From Aestuariibacter sp. A3R04 (GTDB lineage Bacteria > Pseudomonadota > Gammaproteobacteria > Enterobacterales > Alteromonadaceae), in the NCBI RefSeq assembly GCF_018860805.1, contig NZ_JAHKQR010000011.1:124001-188000 (forward strand): a DNA stretch of 64,000 bases. Direction: 5' to 3'. The notes beneath the pieces are model-generated. The model was given only the letters and a program-made list of their open reading frames with translations, was not told the DNA's origin and ran no database searches. The position numbers were made by a program, and so were the translations under genes. This document shows, piece by piece, positions 47,654 to 56,861 of the stretch (the first letter of the stretch is position 1; every line of letters begins with the position of its first letter).

Positions 47654-47961
47654 ACAAAGAACTCAATCATTCCCTGACCCCTCCGGCACTCGCAGATATT
47701 AATGCAAAAATTTTGCAGTGCTTGGCGGGGGAAGACGAAGAAACGCGCTATCAATCTCTACTCAAGCTTATTCAAGCCAGAGACGACATTATTCAATCCC
47801 ATTTACTCACACTCGACAAAAATTCCGCGAGATCTTTTGCAGAACAGGAAGTTAGCGTCAATAATAAGTTATCAGAAGTGGCGCAGACTTTGCTAAAATC
47901 AGCTAAAGACGACGTTAGTCACTTTTTACGAAGCCAAAAGGCGGCCAAAAAATATCGCTGA
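47650..47961 (+). CDS. FliT-like small flagellar protein
   Basis: 103 residues, fully helical and charged, starting at a GTG that overlaps the fliS stop (GTGTGA). Position after fliS and size fit FliT-type chaperones (FliD binding), but the sequence alone is weak evidence. Segment LIQARDDIIQSHLL and a basic end (SQKAAKKYR) are the visible features. Confidence 0.6.
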   Translation: MNKELNHSLTPPALADINAKILQCLAGEDEETRYQSLLKLIQARDDIIQSHLLTLDKNSARSFAEQEVSVNNKLSEVAQTLLKSAKDDVSHFLRSQKAAKKYR

Positions 47962-48036
47962 TGCGTTTGTGGCTTTAAGTTGCGCTCAATATTTCAAGGC
48001 TGACAACGAACAGCAGATAACTGTGGAATAAATAGC

Positions 48037-49035
48037 ATGTTTAATAATAAGAACATCCTCATTACCGGTGGAACAGGCTCTTTTGGCAAAAAGTTTGTCA
48101 GCTACCTGTTGTCCAATTACTCGCCGAAAAAAATCATTATTTACTCCCGAGACGAGTTGAAGCAATTTGAAATGCAGCAACATTATGATGCTGGCTGTAT
48201 GCGTTATTTTATTGGTGACGTAAGAGACAAAGACCGTTTAATAACGGCAATAAAGGACGTGGACTACGTGGTGCATGCTGCTGCATTAAAGCAAGTGCCG
48301 GCAGCGGAATACAACCCCAATGAGTGCATTAAGACCAACATAAACGGCGCACAAAACGTCATCGATGCCTGTATTGTCAACAATGTATCCCGTGTCATTG
48401 CACTGTCTACAGATAAAGCCGCAAACCCGGTTAATTTATACGGGGCCACTAAACTCGCGTCAGATAAGTTGTTCGTGGCGGCAAATAATATTTCCGGTGC
48501 CTCTGGTCCGCGTTTTTCTGTTGTCCGCTATGGCAATGTGGTAGGTTCGAGGGGCTCTGTTGTGCCGTTCTACCGTAAATTGTTAGCGGAAGGGCGGCAG
48601 GCATTACCCGTTACACACCCGGAAATGACCCGATTCTGGATAACGCTGGATGAAGGTGTTAAGTTCGTGGTGGACAATTTTTCACGTATGCAGGGTGGAG
48701 AAATTTTTGTACCCAAAATTCCCTCCATACGTATTGTAGATCTGGTTGAGGCAATGAGTGGCAAACGGGAGTTTGATATCATTGGTATTCGCCCGGGCGA
48801 AAAACTGCACGAAGTAATGGTGCCAGAGGAAATGGCACACCATTCCATAGAATTTGACAATCATTTTGTCATTGCACCCGCGATAACCTTCTTTGACAAA
48901 AATGTCGATTACTTTAAAAACCGCCTGGATGAATCCGGCAACTCTGTGGAAGACAAGTTTGAGTATCACTCGGGTAAGAACCCTCATTTTCTCAGTGTGG
49001 ATGAACTAAGAGAGTTGGATAAAATAACGTTATGA
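48037..49035 (+). CDS. pseB: UDP-N-acetylglucosamine 4,6-dehydratase (inverting) PseB
   Basis: First step of pseudaminic acid synthesis: C4 oxidation, C6 dehydration and C5 epimerisation of UDP-GlcNAc. 332 residues, an extended SDR with NAD(P) motif ILITGGTGSFGKKF, the STDKAANPVNLYGATK segment (YxxxK) and VRYGNVVGSRGSVVPFY. The polysaccharide-synthesis type CapD/PseB fold is clear. It overlaps pseC by four bases and starts the glycan operon. Confidence 0.95.
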   Translation: MFNNKNILITGGTGSFGKKFVSYLLSNYSPKKIIIYSRDELKQFEMQQHYDAGCMRYFIGDVRDKDRLITAIKDVDYVVHAAALKQVPAAEYNPNECIKTNINGAQNVIDACIVNNVSRVIALSTDKAANPVNLYGATKLASDKLFVAANNISGASGPRFSVVRYGNVVGSRGSVVPFYRKLLAEGRQALPVTHPEMTRFWITLDEGVKFVVDNFSRMQGGEIFVPKIPSIRIVDLVEAMSGKREFDIIGIRPGEKLHEVMVPEEMAHHSIEFDNHFVIAPAITFFDKNVDYFKNRLDESGNSVEDKFEYHSGKNPHFLSVDELRELDKITL

Positions 49036-50177
49036 TCCCTTACGGTAAACACTCGGTAAGTGACGAAGACGTCGAAGCAGTTGTTCATGTTCTTAAAAAT
49101 GAGTTTTTAACCCAAGGGAAGCAGGTGCCGGCGTTCGAGCGAGCGTTATGTGACTACACTGGAGCCGGTTATGCCGTAGCTTGTAACAGTGGTACATCGG
49201 GTTTGCACATGGCCTGTTTGGCCGCAGGTGTTGGAGCCGGTGATGTGGTATGGACCGTGCCGAATTCCTTTGCTGCTTCTGCCAATGCAGCGCTTTATTG
49301 CGGCGCAGCGGTGGATTTTGTCGATATTGACCCTGTCACACGCAATCTATGTGTATCGGCGCTCAGCAATAAGCTTAACGACGCTACAGCAGCAGGGCGG
49401 TTGCCCAAAGCAATTGTGGTTGTACACTTTGCTGGCAGCAGTTGCGATATGCGGGCCATTGCCGCGTTAACCGCGCCCCTGGGCATTACATTAATTGAAG
49501 ACGCAGCCCATGCATTCGGTGGTAAAGATAAGCTTGGTAACCGGGTTGGCGCATGTACCTATTCAGCGATGGTGGTAAGTAGTTTTCACCCGGTCAAATC
49601 CATCACTACTGCAGAAGGCGGTGTGGTGTTTACCAATGATGGTACGCTAGCGGAAAAACTCCGCTTATTTGCCTCCCACGGTATTACTAAACAGCAAGCG
49701 AAAATGCCAGTTGGGCACGAACATGAGTCGTGGTTCTATGCCCAGATAGATCTGGGTTTTAACTACCGATTAAGCGATCTGCACGCGGCATTGGGTTTAG
49801 TGCAACTTGCTAAACTCGACGCCTTTGTCGGCGCCAGGTTCGAGAAGGCCAAATACTATAACGAGGCACTGGCGGCGTTACCGGTAACGCGTCCTCTCAT
49901 GGACGAAAACAGCGCCTGGCATTTGTACGTGATTGAGCTACCTGAACACGATCGAACCCAGGTGTTCAAAGCGCTGCGTGAAAAGGGGATTGGTGTGAAC
50001 GTGCACTACATTCCCATTCATTTACACCCCTATTATCAGGGCATGGGTTTTGCGAAGGGCGACTTCCCCAATAGCGAAACCTATTATCAAAAAGCAATCA
50101 CGTTGCCTTTATATCCCGATCTTTCAGCCGATAACCAGGGTAAGGTTATCAACAGTCTCAAAGAGGCATTGATGTGA
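49032..50177 (+). CDS. pseC: UDP-4-amino-4,6-dideoxy-N-acetyl-beta-L-altrosamine transaminase PseC
   Basis: PLP-dependent aminotransferase adding the C4 amino group. 381 residues, DegT/DnrJ/EryC1 family. Features are GTSGLHMACLAAGVGAGD, VHFAGSSCDM, EDAAHAFGG, and the PLP lysine in SSFHPVKSITTAEGG. C-terminal GIGVNVHYIPIHLHPYY is conserved. ATG overlaps the pseB end, and pseF overlaps its end. Confidence 0.95.
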   Translation: MIPYGKHSVSDEDVEAVVHVLKNEFLTQGKQVPAFERALCDYTGAGYAVACNSGTSGLHMACLAAGVGAGDVVWTVPNSFAASANAALYCGAAVDFVDIDPVTRNLCVSALSNKLNDATAAGRLPKAIVVVHFAGSSCDMRAIAALTAPLGITLIEDAAHAFGGKDKLGNRVGACTYSAMVVSSFHPVKSITTAEGGVVFTNDGTLAEKLRLFASHGITKQQAKMPVGHEHESWFYAQIDLGFNYRLSDLHAALGLVQLAKLDAFVGARFEKAKYYNEALAALPVTRPLMDENSAWHLYVIELPEHDRTQVFKALREKGIGVNVHYIPIHLHPYYQGMGFAKGDFPNSETYYQKAITLPLYPDLSADNQGKVINSLKEALM

Positions 50178-50866
50178 ATATAGCGGTGATACCGGCCAGA
50201 GGTGGCAGTAAACGCATTGTAGGTAAAAATATCAAATCCTTTGCAGGCAAACCTTTAATTGCTTACTCGTTGGAAGCTGCTAACCAATCTGGATTATTCG
50301 ACGATATAGTCGTGACGACAGATTCTGAAGAAATCGCGGCTGTCGCGAGAAATTATGGCGCGACCTATGTGGTTATGCGGCCTGCAGACCTTGCCAATGA
50401 TGTTGTCGGCACTTTTCCTGTTGTGCAGCATGCTATAGATGTTTATCAAAAAGGTAAGGGGATATTGGCCTACGTGTGTTGCATATACGCCACCGCGCCC
50501 TTTTTACAGCCCGACAAATTAAAGGAAGGGCTTCAAAGCCTTCAGGCGGATGCCGACATGCACTTTGCTTTTTCCGTTACCACATTTCCGTTTCCCATTC
50601 AGCGCGCAATTCGCTTGCAGGGGAAAGGCGTGGTTCCCATTCAACCGGAAAATATGGCAAAGCGTTCACAGGATCTCGTAGAGTGTTATCACGATGCGGG
50701 CCAGTTCTACTGGGGGACGACAGATGCGTGGTTATCCGGTAAGCCGACTTTTGCATCTACCAGCATACCTATTGTACTTCCCCGCTATCTCGTCCAGGAT
50801 ATCGATACGCCAGAAGATTGGCAAAGGGCTGAGTTAATGTACCGGGCATATGTAGCTATGGAATAA
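50174..50866 (+). CDS. pseF: Pseudaminic acid cytidylyltransferase PseF
   Basis: Activates pseudaminic acid with CTP to CMP-Pse. 230 residues, NeuA/CMP-sialic acid synthetase-type fold with IPARGGSKRIVGKNIKSFAG (nucleotide binding), TTDSEEIAAVARNYGA and VQDIDTPEDWQRAELMY. GTG start, four-base overlap with pseC. It precedes pseI rather than following the pathway order, which is common in pse clusters. Confidence 0.93.
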   Translation: MNIAVIPARGGSKRIVGKNIKSFAGKPLIAYSLEAANQSGLFDDIVVTTDSEEIAAVARNYGATYVVMRPADLANDVVGTFPVVQHAIDVYQKGKGILAYVCCIYATAPFLQPDKLKEGLQSLQADADMHFAFSVTTFPFPIQRAIRLQGKGVVPIQPENMAKRSQDLVECYHDAGQFYWGTTDAWLSGKPTFASTSIPIVLPRYLVQDIDTPEDWQRAELMYRAYVAME

Positions 50867-50867
50867 C

Positions 50868-51839
50868 ATGAAAGAAAAGATACTGATCATTCGGATGCTC
50901 GGGCTAGGCGATGTTACGTGCATCGGTATTCCGGCGGTAAGGCATATTCGCAAGCAGTTTCCTCATGCTGAATTACACGCGCTAACCTATGCGGCAGGGG
51001 AAGATATTCTCAACCTTGCCGAACCCTCACTAAGGGTCCATGCACTAAAGCATGGTGAGTGGCCAGAAAATATCGTTGATGCCATGCAGACGTTTTTGGG
51101 GTTGGCAGAAATTATTCTTGGAGAAGAATATACACAGATTATTAACCTTGATACCTGGTTTATGCCTTGTTTTCTGGCGCGCTTTCTCAAAGATGCAGGC
51201 GAGCCTGTAATAGGCAACACAATGAGTATTGGCGTGGCCGAGCTAGTTGATAAATTTCAAAATCAAACACTGTCTGCCGATTATGTGAATACGCCAGCAC
51301 AGTATATGCAGAGTTCTTGGCTAAGCATGGAACAATGGCACACCACATGGTGGGAATACGGAGAACCTCCCGAACGGGGTTATCCGGAATTTTATTTGCG
51401 CCGATGTTGTGGCTTCAGCGCCATAGACATGGATTTTTCTATTCCCGTTGAAGCAGACAAGCGGTTATCTGCAGTTGATCGGCCTGTTGTCGCACTGGCG
51501 ACAAATGCGAGAACGAAAGAACGACATTACCCCTACGGTGATGCATTGCAAGTGCAGTTGGAAAAGGCAGGTTGTGAGGTATGGACTGGCTTTGATGGGC
51601 GTTGTTCTATGGCGCAAACCCTGGCGCAGCTAAAAGCCAGTGCACTGTTAGTTACCGTACCATCGGCTCCACAATGGCTGGCAGCTACTGTGGGAACCCC
51701 TTCTTTGGTGATAAGCGGAGAGGTTGATCCGAGAACGCTTATGCCGGATTATGCTACTGACATGTCTGCAGAACCAGTTTCTTCTGAGGCGATAGTCGCT
51801 GGCGTGCTGTCTATTCTGGAGGAGCGCAATCATGCATGA
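50868..51839 (+). CDS. Glycosyltransferase family 9-like protein within the pse cluster
   Basis: 323 residues. The N-terminal ILIIRMLGLGDVTCIGIPAVRHIRKQFP and C-terminal LLVTVPSAPQWLAATVGTPSLVISG resemble ADP-heptose:LPS heptosyltransferase (GT9) folds. It overlaps pseI by eight bases. It may transfer a sugar in flagellin or LPS glycosylation. Not a known step of Pse synthesis; the true donor and acceptor cannot be read from sequence. Confidence 0.75.
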   Translation: MKEKILIIRMLGLGDVTCIGIPAVRHIRKQFPHAELHALTYAAGEDILNLAEPSLRVHALKHGEWPENIVDAMQTFLGLAEIILGEEYTQIINLDTWFMPCFLARFLKDAGEPVIGNTMSIGVAELVDKFQNQTLSADYVNTPAQYMQSSWLSMEQWHTTWWEYGEPPERGYPEFYLRRCCGFSAIDMDFSIPVEADKRLSAVDRPVVALATNARTKERHYPYGDALQVQLEKAGCEVWTGFDGRCSMAQTLAQLKASALLVTVPSAPQWLAATVGTPSLVISGEVDPRTLMPDYATDMSAEPVSSEAIVAGVLSILEERNHA

Positions 51840-52887
51840 TGTGAAAATAGGCAACAGAATCATCGGCCATGATGAACCCCCGTTTATTATTGCAGAGCTC
51901 AGTGGTAACCACAGTCAGAACTTTGAACTCGCTTGTGCAATGATCGACGCGGCAGCTGAAGCCGGCGCTCATGCTATTAAGTTGCAGACCTACACCGCCG
52001 ACTCCATGACGCTGGATGTCCAAACTGACGATTTTGTCATCGGGGAAACAGACAGTTTGTGGCACGGTGAGTCGCTTTATGCGCTTTATCAAAAAGCCGC
52101 AACCCCGTATCAGTGGCATCAGCCTCTGTTTGAGCGAGCAAACGCACTTGGAATGCTGGCGTTTAGTTCTCCTTTTGACATTGACGCCGTAGATTTTCTC
52201 GACAATTTGCAGGTGCCGTGTTTTAAAATCGCGTCTTTTGAGCTCACAGATCTCCCCCTTATTGCACATGCTGCTAGCAAGGGAAAGCCGCTTATCATGT
52301 CTACGGGAATGGCCAGTTTGTCTGAAATTGAGCAGGCGGTTCACTGTGCTCGTTCTCACGGTTGTGACGATATTATTCTGTTGAAATGCACAAGTACCTA
52401 TCCGGCAGACCCCGGGAATACGAACTTGATCACTATTCCAAACATGCGTGAGGCCTTTCATTGTCAGGTAGGGTTAAGTGACCATACCAGCGGAATAGGT
52501 GTGTCGGTGGCATCGGTAGCGCTGGGTACTACCGTAATTGAAAAACACTTTGTTCTCGATCGCAGTGCCGGAGGCGTCGATGCCGCTTTTTCACTAGAAC
52601 CGGCGGAACTCAAGAGCTTGGTGACAGAATCTGAGCGCGCCTGGCAGGCCATGGGGCAGGTGCGATATGGCGGCAGTCACGACGAAGAGAAAGCCAAACA
52701 ATATCGGCGTTCTATTTATGTGAGCCGGGATGTAGTTGCCGGCGAAGTACTGGATAACAGCAACCTAAAAATCGTGCGGCCGGCATTTGGTCTTGCGCCG
52801 AAATATTGGCAGGACGTGGCAGGTGCAACAGCCCGTTGTGCTCTTAAAAAGGGAACGGCGCTGAAATGGGAGCACATTGTACCGTGA
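51832..52887 (+). CDS. pseI: Pseudaminic acid synthase PseI
   Basis: Condenses 6-deoxy-AltdiNAc with phosphoenolpyruvate to give pseudaminic acid. 351 residues. An N-terminal NeuB-type TIM barrel (PFIIAELSGNHSQN, AGAHAIKLQTYTADSMTLD, KIASFELTDLPLI, KPLIMSTGMAS, KCTSTYPA, GLSDHTSGIGV) is followed by a C-terminal SAF antifreeze-like domain (RRSIYVSRDVVAGEVL). The SELSGNH-type motif favours PseI over sialic acid synthase. Confidence 0.95.
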   Translation: MHDVKIGNRIIGHDEPPFIIAELSGNHSQNFELACAMIDAAAEAGAHAIKLQTYTADSMTLDVQTDDFVIGETDSLWHGESLYALYQKAATPYQWHQPLFERANALGMLAFSSPFDIDAVDFLDNLQVPCFKIASFELTDLPLIAHAASKGKPLIMSTGMASLSEIEQAVHCARSHGCDDIILLKCTSTYPADPGNTNLITIPNMREAFHCQVGLSDHTSGIGVSVASVALGTTVIEKHFVLDRSAGGVDAAFSLEPAELKSLVTESERAWQAMGQVRYGGSHDEEKAKQYRRSIYVSRDVVAGEVLDNSNLKIVRPAFGLAPKYWQDVAGATARCALKKGTALKWEHIVP

Positions 52888-53906
52888 GACCATTGCTGTT
52901 TAGGGTAAATGTGTCGTCGACAATCGGCATGGGCCACCTTATGCGCTGTCTGGCACTGGCACAAGCTGCAGAAGCCAGTGATATACCCTGCCATTTTGTC
53001 GTCGACGTTGGTGGCAAGGCACTGGCAATAGCACGTCAGGACTGGATTTACCCAGTTACAGAAATACCTGCATTGCCTGATAATCAAGCAGGGGAGTGGT
53101 TGAGCGGTTTGGCATCAGAAATCCACGCCTGCGCCGTGATAGCGGATGGCTACGACATCAGTGTTGAACAACTGCAGCCTGTGAAGGAAAGCGGTATTCC
53201 TTTGGTAGTTATGGATGACGGACAACGCTCATTAGTCGCGCAGGCGTCACTAATTGTAAATAGCACAACCAGCGCGCTTGATGAAAAGTACATGCACATC
53301 AACCCTCGCGCAACTGTGTGTTCTGGCTCGCAGTACCGATTAATGAGAAGGGAGTTTCAGCAAGGCGCGAATATACCCTTTGAACGGCGCCATGGTATAG
53401 CACTTTGTATTGGTGGCAGCGATCCCAAAGGCTTGACTGTTCCACTTATAAGCGCGCTGAGTGAGACCCTGGCCGATGTACCTATACGGGTTATAACCGG
53501 CGCGGCCTTCAAGGGGTTACAGGAACTGCAAGGGGCAATAAAAGCCAGTGCCTTACCCATCCAACACATTCACAATTGCCAGGATATGGCTGATGTATGG
53601 CGTCACTGTAAGCTGGCCATTAGTGCCGCAGGAGGAAGTCAATTTGAACTTGGCGTATGTGAAACGCCCTCCATTTTGCTCATGGTCGCTGAAAATCAAC
53701 GCATGGCAACAGCGCATGTTGTTGATGAGGGGTGGTGTGAGGCGTTTGATTGCACTGCCCGCGCACCCGTTTATGATATCGCCAAGAGAGTGAAAACGCT
53801 GTGGCAAAATCCCGGGCAACTCGCCCAAATGCACGATGCGTTAGCGGGCCGATACCGTGCAGATGGTGCTGAACGGCTATTAAATGCCATCGCTGAGGTG
53901 ATTTGA
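52884..53906 (+). CDS. pseG: UDP-2,4-diacetamido-2,4,6-trideoxy-beta-L-altropyranose hydrolase PseG
   Basis: Removes UDP before PseI acts. 340 residues from the GTG at 52884, which overlaps the pseI stop as GTGA and has GGGAG upstream; the ATG at 52866 is possible. A GT-B-like fold with RVNVSSTIGMGHLMRCLALA at the N terminus (substrate loop), VMDDGQRS, IGGSDPKGL and SAAGGSQFELGVCETPS. Confidence 0.92.
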   Translation: MRPLLFRVNVSSTIGMGHLMRCLALAQAAEASDIPCHFVVDVGGKALAIARQDWIYPVTEIPALPDNQAGEWLSGLASEIHACAVIADGYDISVEQLQPVKESGIPLVVMDDGQRSLVAQASLIVNSTTSALDEKYMHINPRATVCSGSQYRLMRREFQQGANIPFERRHGIALCIGGSDPKGLTVPLISALSETLADVPIRVITGAAFKGLQELQGAIKASALPIQHIHNCQDMADVWRHCKLAISAAGGSQFELGVCETPSILLMVAENQRMATAHVVDEGWCEAFDCTARAPVYDIAKRVKTLWQNPGQLAQMHDALAGRYRADGAERLLNAIAEVI

Positions 53907-53908
53907 CA

Positions 53909-54484
53909 GTGAAACAATCATTGCCGGTGAGTACGCCTGAACTTTCCGCCTATCAGGTTCTTTTACGCCCCATCAAAGAAAGTGATTTGGCCTTGCTCCG
54001 CGGTTGGCGAAACAGTGATTTTGTACGTGAGAAAATGGTAACCACGTCATTGATTTCAGAGGAGCAACAGTACGCTTGGTTCAAGAAGATTTGCCATGAT
54101 CACACCCAAATGCATTGGTTGATTGAATATCGCGGCAAACCTATCGGTGCCACAAACGTGAAAGTACCGGTAACCGGAGAGACGGTTAATACGGCAACCA
54201 CGTTAGAGCCGGGTTTGTATATCGGTGAACCAAAATATCAGGGTAATATACTGGCATTTGCACCAACGTTAGCGCTATACGATTATTGTTTCAAATATAT
54301 GAAGGTAGATAAGTTCCGGGCAGCCGTTAAATCGACCAATGTTGCTGCGTTGAAATACAACCAGCAATTGGGGTATCAAATCAGCAGTCGTGATGATTTT
54401 ATACACTTGTGCTTGCAAAAAGAGGCCTATGAACGGCAAACTGTGACTTTAAAGTCATTCTTGTCGCGTTTGCGCAAGTCTTAG
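53909..54484 (+). CDS. pseH: UDP-4-amino-4,6-dideoxy-N-acetyl-beta-L-altrosamine N-acetyltransferase PseH
   Basis: GNAT-family acetyltransferase adding the 4-N-acetyl group from acetyl-CoA. 191 residues from the GTG at 53909, eight bases after GAGGTG; a TTG at 53903 is too close to it. Features LLRPIKESDLALLRGWRN, FVREKMVTTSLISEEQQYAWF and the C-terminal AAVKSTNVAALKYNQQLGY fit PseH. This completes the pathway from UDP-GlcNAc to CMP-Pse (pseB, C, H, G, I, F) in one operon. Confidence 0.9.
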   Translation: MKQSLPVSTPELSAYQVLLRPIKESDLALLRGWRNSDFVREKMVTTSLISEEQQYAWFKKICHDHTQMHWLIEYRGKPIGATNVKVPVTGETVNTATTLEPGLYIGEPKYQGNILAFAPTLALYDYCFKYMKVDKFRAAVKSTNVAALKYNQQLGYQISSRDDFIHLCLQKEAYERQTVTLKSFLSRLRKS

Positions 54485-54502
54485 TCAATTAAGAGGTTTT
54501 TT

Positions 54503-54742
54503 GTGGACAATCAGCAAAAACTCGTTCAATCGTTTGTTCAGGCTTTAGGGGTAGAAGAAGGTCAGGTGACGGATCAACTCACTTACAATACTATTAAAGA
54601 GTGGGATTCAACTGCTCATATGATCCTGATTTCAGAAATTGAGAACACATTCGATGTGATGTTAGATACGGACGACATCATCGACATGAGTACGGTAGCG
54701 AAAGCGAAAGAAATACTGGCAAACTATGACATCTCCTTCTGA
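54503..54742 (+). CDS. Acyl carrier protein (dedicated)
   Basis: 79 residues. The phosphopantetheine-attachment serine is in KEWDSTAHM (about residue 36), followed by ISEIENTFDVML helix II, typical of specialised ACPs rather than the housekeeping AcpP with DSLD. GTG start, AAGAGG upstream. Overlaps the SDR gene by 17 bases. Probably carries an acyl chain for sugar modification. Confidence 0.9.
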   Translation: MDNQQKLVQSFVQALGVEEGQVTDQLTYNTIKEWDSTAHMILISEIENTFDVMLDTDDIIDMSTVAKAKEILANYDISF

Positions 54743-55493
54743 ATCTATTGTTCTTAAAGGTGGTTCTGTCTTGGTCACTGGAGCAACTGGTGACATAGGG
54801 CGCGCTATTGTGACCGAGTGCGTGCAGGCTGGTGCTGCGGTATTTGCGGCTGGCAGGAACGATGAGAAACTGGACGCTTTGGTTCATCAGTTCGAAAAGC
54901 GCGTTACGCCCCTCAATTACGACGTTACCGATGAAAAAGCGGTAAAAGAAGCCTTCAGACACATTCAGAAACACCAGAATCAATCGAATGTCGGGCCTTT
55001 GATGGGGCTGGTGAATTGCGCGGGGATCATGGAGGAAGCGGCGTTGTCAGTTAACACCATGGACGGACTTAAAAATCAGTTGAATGTTAACTTCCTCGCA
55101 CCATATCAGCACATGCAACTGGCCAGCAGGCTCATGGCGCGACACCGTCATGGCAGTATCGTCAACATCGTTTCCCAGGTGGGAGAGTTGGGGGCAAATG
55201 GCATGAGCGCTTATGGGGCTAGCAAAGCTGCATTAACTGGCGCCACAAAATCGCTGGCAAAAGAGCTTGCGGCCATTGGTATTCGCGTCAACGCCATTGC
55301 GCCAGGGTTTGTCGATACCGAGTTAACCCGTCATTTTGAACCCGAAGCCAGAGCGAAAATTGAAGACCGCATAGCGATGAAACGGGTAGGGCGCGCTGGA
55401 GATGTGGCCCGGGCTGTAGTGTTCTTGCTGTCTCGTCAATCTGCTTACACAACCGGGCATGTACTGCCTGTGGATGGGCTTTTCTGCCCGTGA
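54726..55493 (+). CDS. SDR-family oxidoreductase, 3-oxoacyl-ACP reductase (FabG)-like
   Basis: 255 residues. Classical short-chain dehydrogenase: cofactor motif VTGATGDIGRAI, NCAG at LVNCAGIMEEAAL, catalytic Ser in IVNIVSQVGELG and YxxxK in SAYGASKAALTGATK, and the VNAIAPGFVDTEL region. Next to a dedicated ACP, so reduction of a 3-oxoacyl-ACP is the likely role, but a sugar substrate cannot be excluded. Confidence 0.88.
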   Translation: MTSPSESIVLKGGSVLVTGATGDIGRAIVTECVQAGAAVFAAGRNDEKLDALVHQFEKRVTPLNYDVTDEKAVKEAFRHIQKHQNQSNVGPLMGLVNCAGIMEEAALSVNTMDGLKNQLNVNFLAPYQHMQLASRLMARHRHGSIVNIVSQVGELGANGMSAYGASKAALTGATKSLAKELAAIGIRVNAIAPGFVDTELTRHFEPEARAKIEDRIAMKRVGRAGDVARAVVFLLSRQSAYTTGHVLPVDGLFCP

Positions 55494-56860
55494 GTACAGT
55501 GTTCTGGCGAACTATCGAAAAACACGAATCACATCAAAAAGCGCTGATCACTGACGCTTCCTCATTGACTTACCGCGAACTTTGTCAGCAGGTAGCGCGT
55601 TGGGAAACGCGCTTGAATCAAGTGTTACCTCAGCGAGGTTTAGTCGCACTTCGCATGGGCAATACGCCGGCAGCCATTTGTGCCTATCTCGCGTGTTTAC
55701 GCCTGACTTACCCGGTCATTCTTTATTCCCCTGCGTTGTCAGAAGCAGGGAAGGCCCAAATGCGTCTTGCATTGTCGCCGGCGCTTCTTATCGATGGCGA
55801 AGAGATAACGGTATGGCAAAGTGGTCAGTATCACCTTGATGAAAATCTCGCGGTCATCCTGACGACTTCAGGCTCCACCGGTGGCGGGAAATACGTAGCG
55901 CTGTCTTACGACAACCTGAGAGCGAATACGAATTCAATCATTGACTATTTGCCTATGATCGCCTCGGACGTAGCATTGCTTACCTTGCCTTTGTCATATT
56001 CATATGGGCTTTCGGTACTCAACACACATCTAGAAGCTGGAGCTTCCATTCACTTGACCACGATGACCATTTTGGACAAAGGGTTTTGGCAACTACTTGA
56101 AACTGCGTCCATCACGTCGTTGTCAGGGGTGCCGTCATTTTATGAGATGTTAATCCGGTTGCGCTTTACAAACCGTGCGCTACCTCAGTTGCGCTATTTT
56201 ACTCAGGCCGGGGGCAAGCTGGCTGGTACGCATGTTAAAACATTGAGTGATTATGCCGATAAGTACAATAAGCAATTTTTTGTAATGTATGGGCAGACAG
56301 AGGCAACCGCACGAATGAGCTACTTATCTCCAGACAGGGTATCTGATAAACCAGACTCTATCGGTCGGCCCGTTCCTGGTGGTGCTTTTTTGTTAGTGGA
56401 TGACAACGGGGAGCTGATCGAAAGTGCGGGCGTTGATGGCGAGCTTGTTTATCAGGGCCCAAATACCATGCTTGGTTATGTGGCCAGCGCTTCTGAATTG
56501 GGGACTTTTACGCCGGAGTCTCGTCTCTATACTGGCGATGTGGCTCGCCGTGATGAAGATGGAGACTACTATATTTCCGGCCGCAAAAAGCGATTTGTCA
56601 AGCTTTTCGGTGAACGGTTGAGTTTAGACGGGTTGGAAAACCTGTTTGAAGAAAAGGGGTTTAGTGTCAAAGTTGCAGGTCAGGACGATTTTATCGTGGT
56701 AGCTTGCCATCCGTCAGATGAGGCTGAGGTAATTAACCAATTAGGTAAAATAGTAACGTGTCCGCCAAAAGCAAGGTGCGTCATCGGTATCGGGCAGTGG
56801 CCATTGTTGGCAAATGGCAAAACAGATTACGCGTCAATATTGAAAATGGCGGCTTCGTGA
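55490..56860 (+). CDS. AMP-dependent acyl ligase (acyl-ACP/acyl-CoA synthetase)
   Basis: 456 residues. ANL superfamily: ILTTSGSTGGGKYVALS P-loop, MYGQTEATARMS, LYTGDVARRDEDGDYYISGRKKR hinge, and a C-terminal catalytic Lys in LLANGKTDY. Activates a carboxylic acid as the acyl-adenylate for loading onto the neighbouring ACP (or CoA). GTG start with four-base overlap of the SDR stop. Confidence 0.88.
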   Translation: MSTVFWRTIEKHESHQKALITDASSLTYRELCQQVARWETRLNQVLPQRGLVALRMGNTPAAICAYLACLRLTYPVILYSPALSEAGKAQMRLALSPALLIDGEEITVWQSGQYHLDENLAVILTTSGSTGGGKYVALSYDNLRANTNSIIDYLPMIASDVALLTLPLSYSYGLSVLNTHLEAGASIHLTTMTILDKGFWQLLETASITSLSGVPSFYEMLIRLRFTNRALPQLRYFTQAGGKLAGTHVKTLSDYADKYNKQFFVMYGQTEATARMSYLSPDRVSDKPDSIGRPVPGGAFLLVDDNGELIESAGVDGELVYQGPNTMLGYVASASELGTFTPESRLYTGDVARRDEDGDYYISGRKKRFVKLFGERLSLDGLENLFEEKGFSVKVAGQDDFIVVACHPSDEAEVINQLGKIVTCPPKARCVIGIGQWPLLANGKTDYASILKMAAS

Positions 56861-56861
56861 G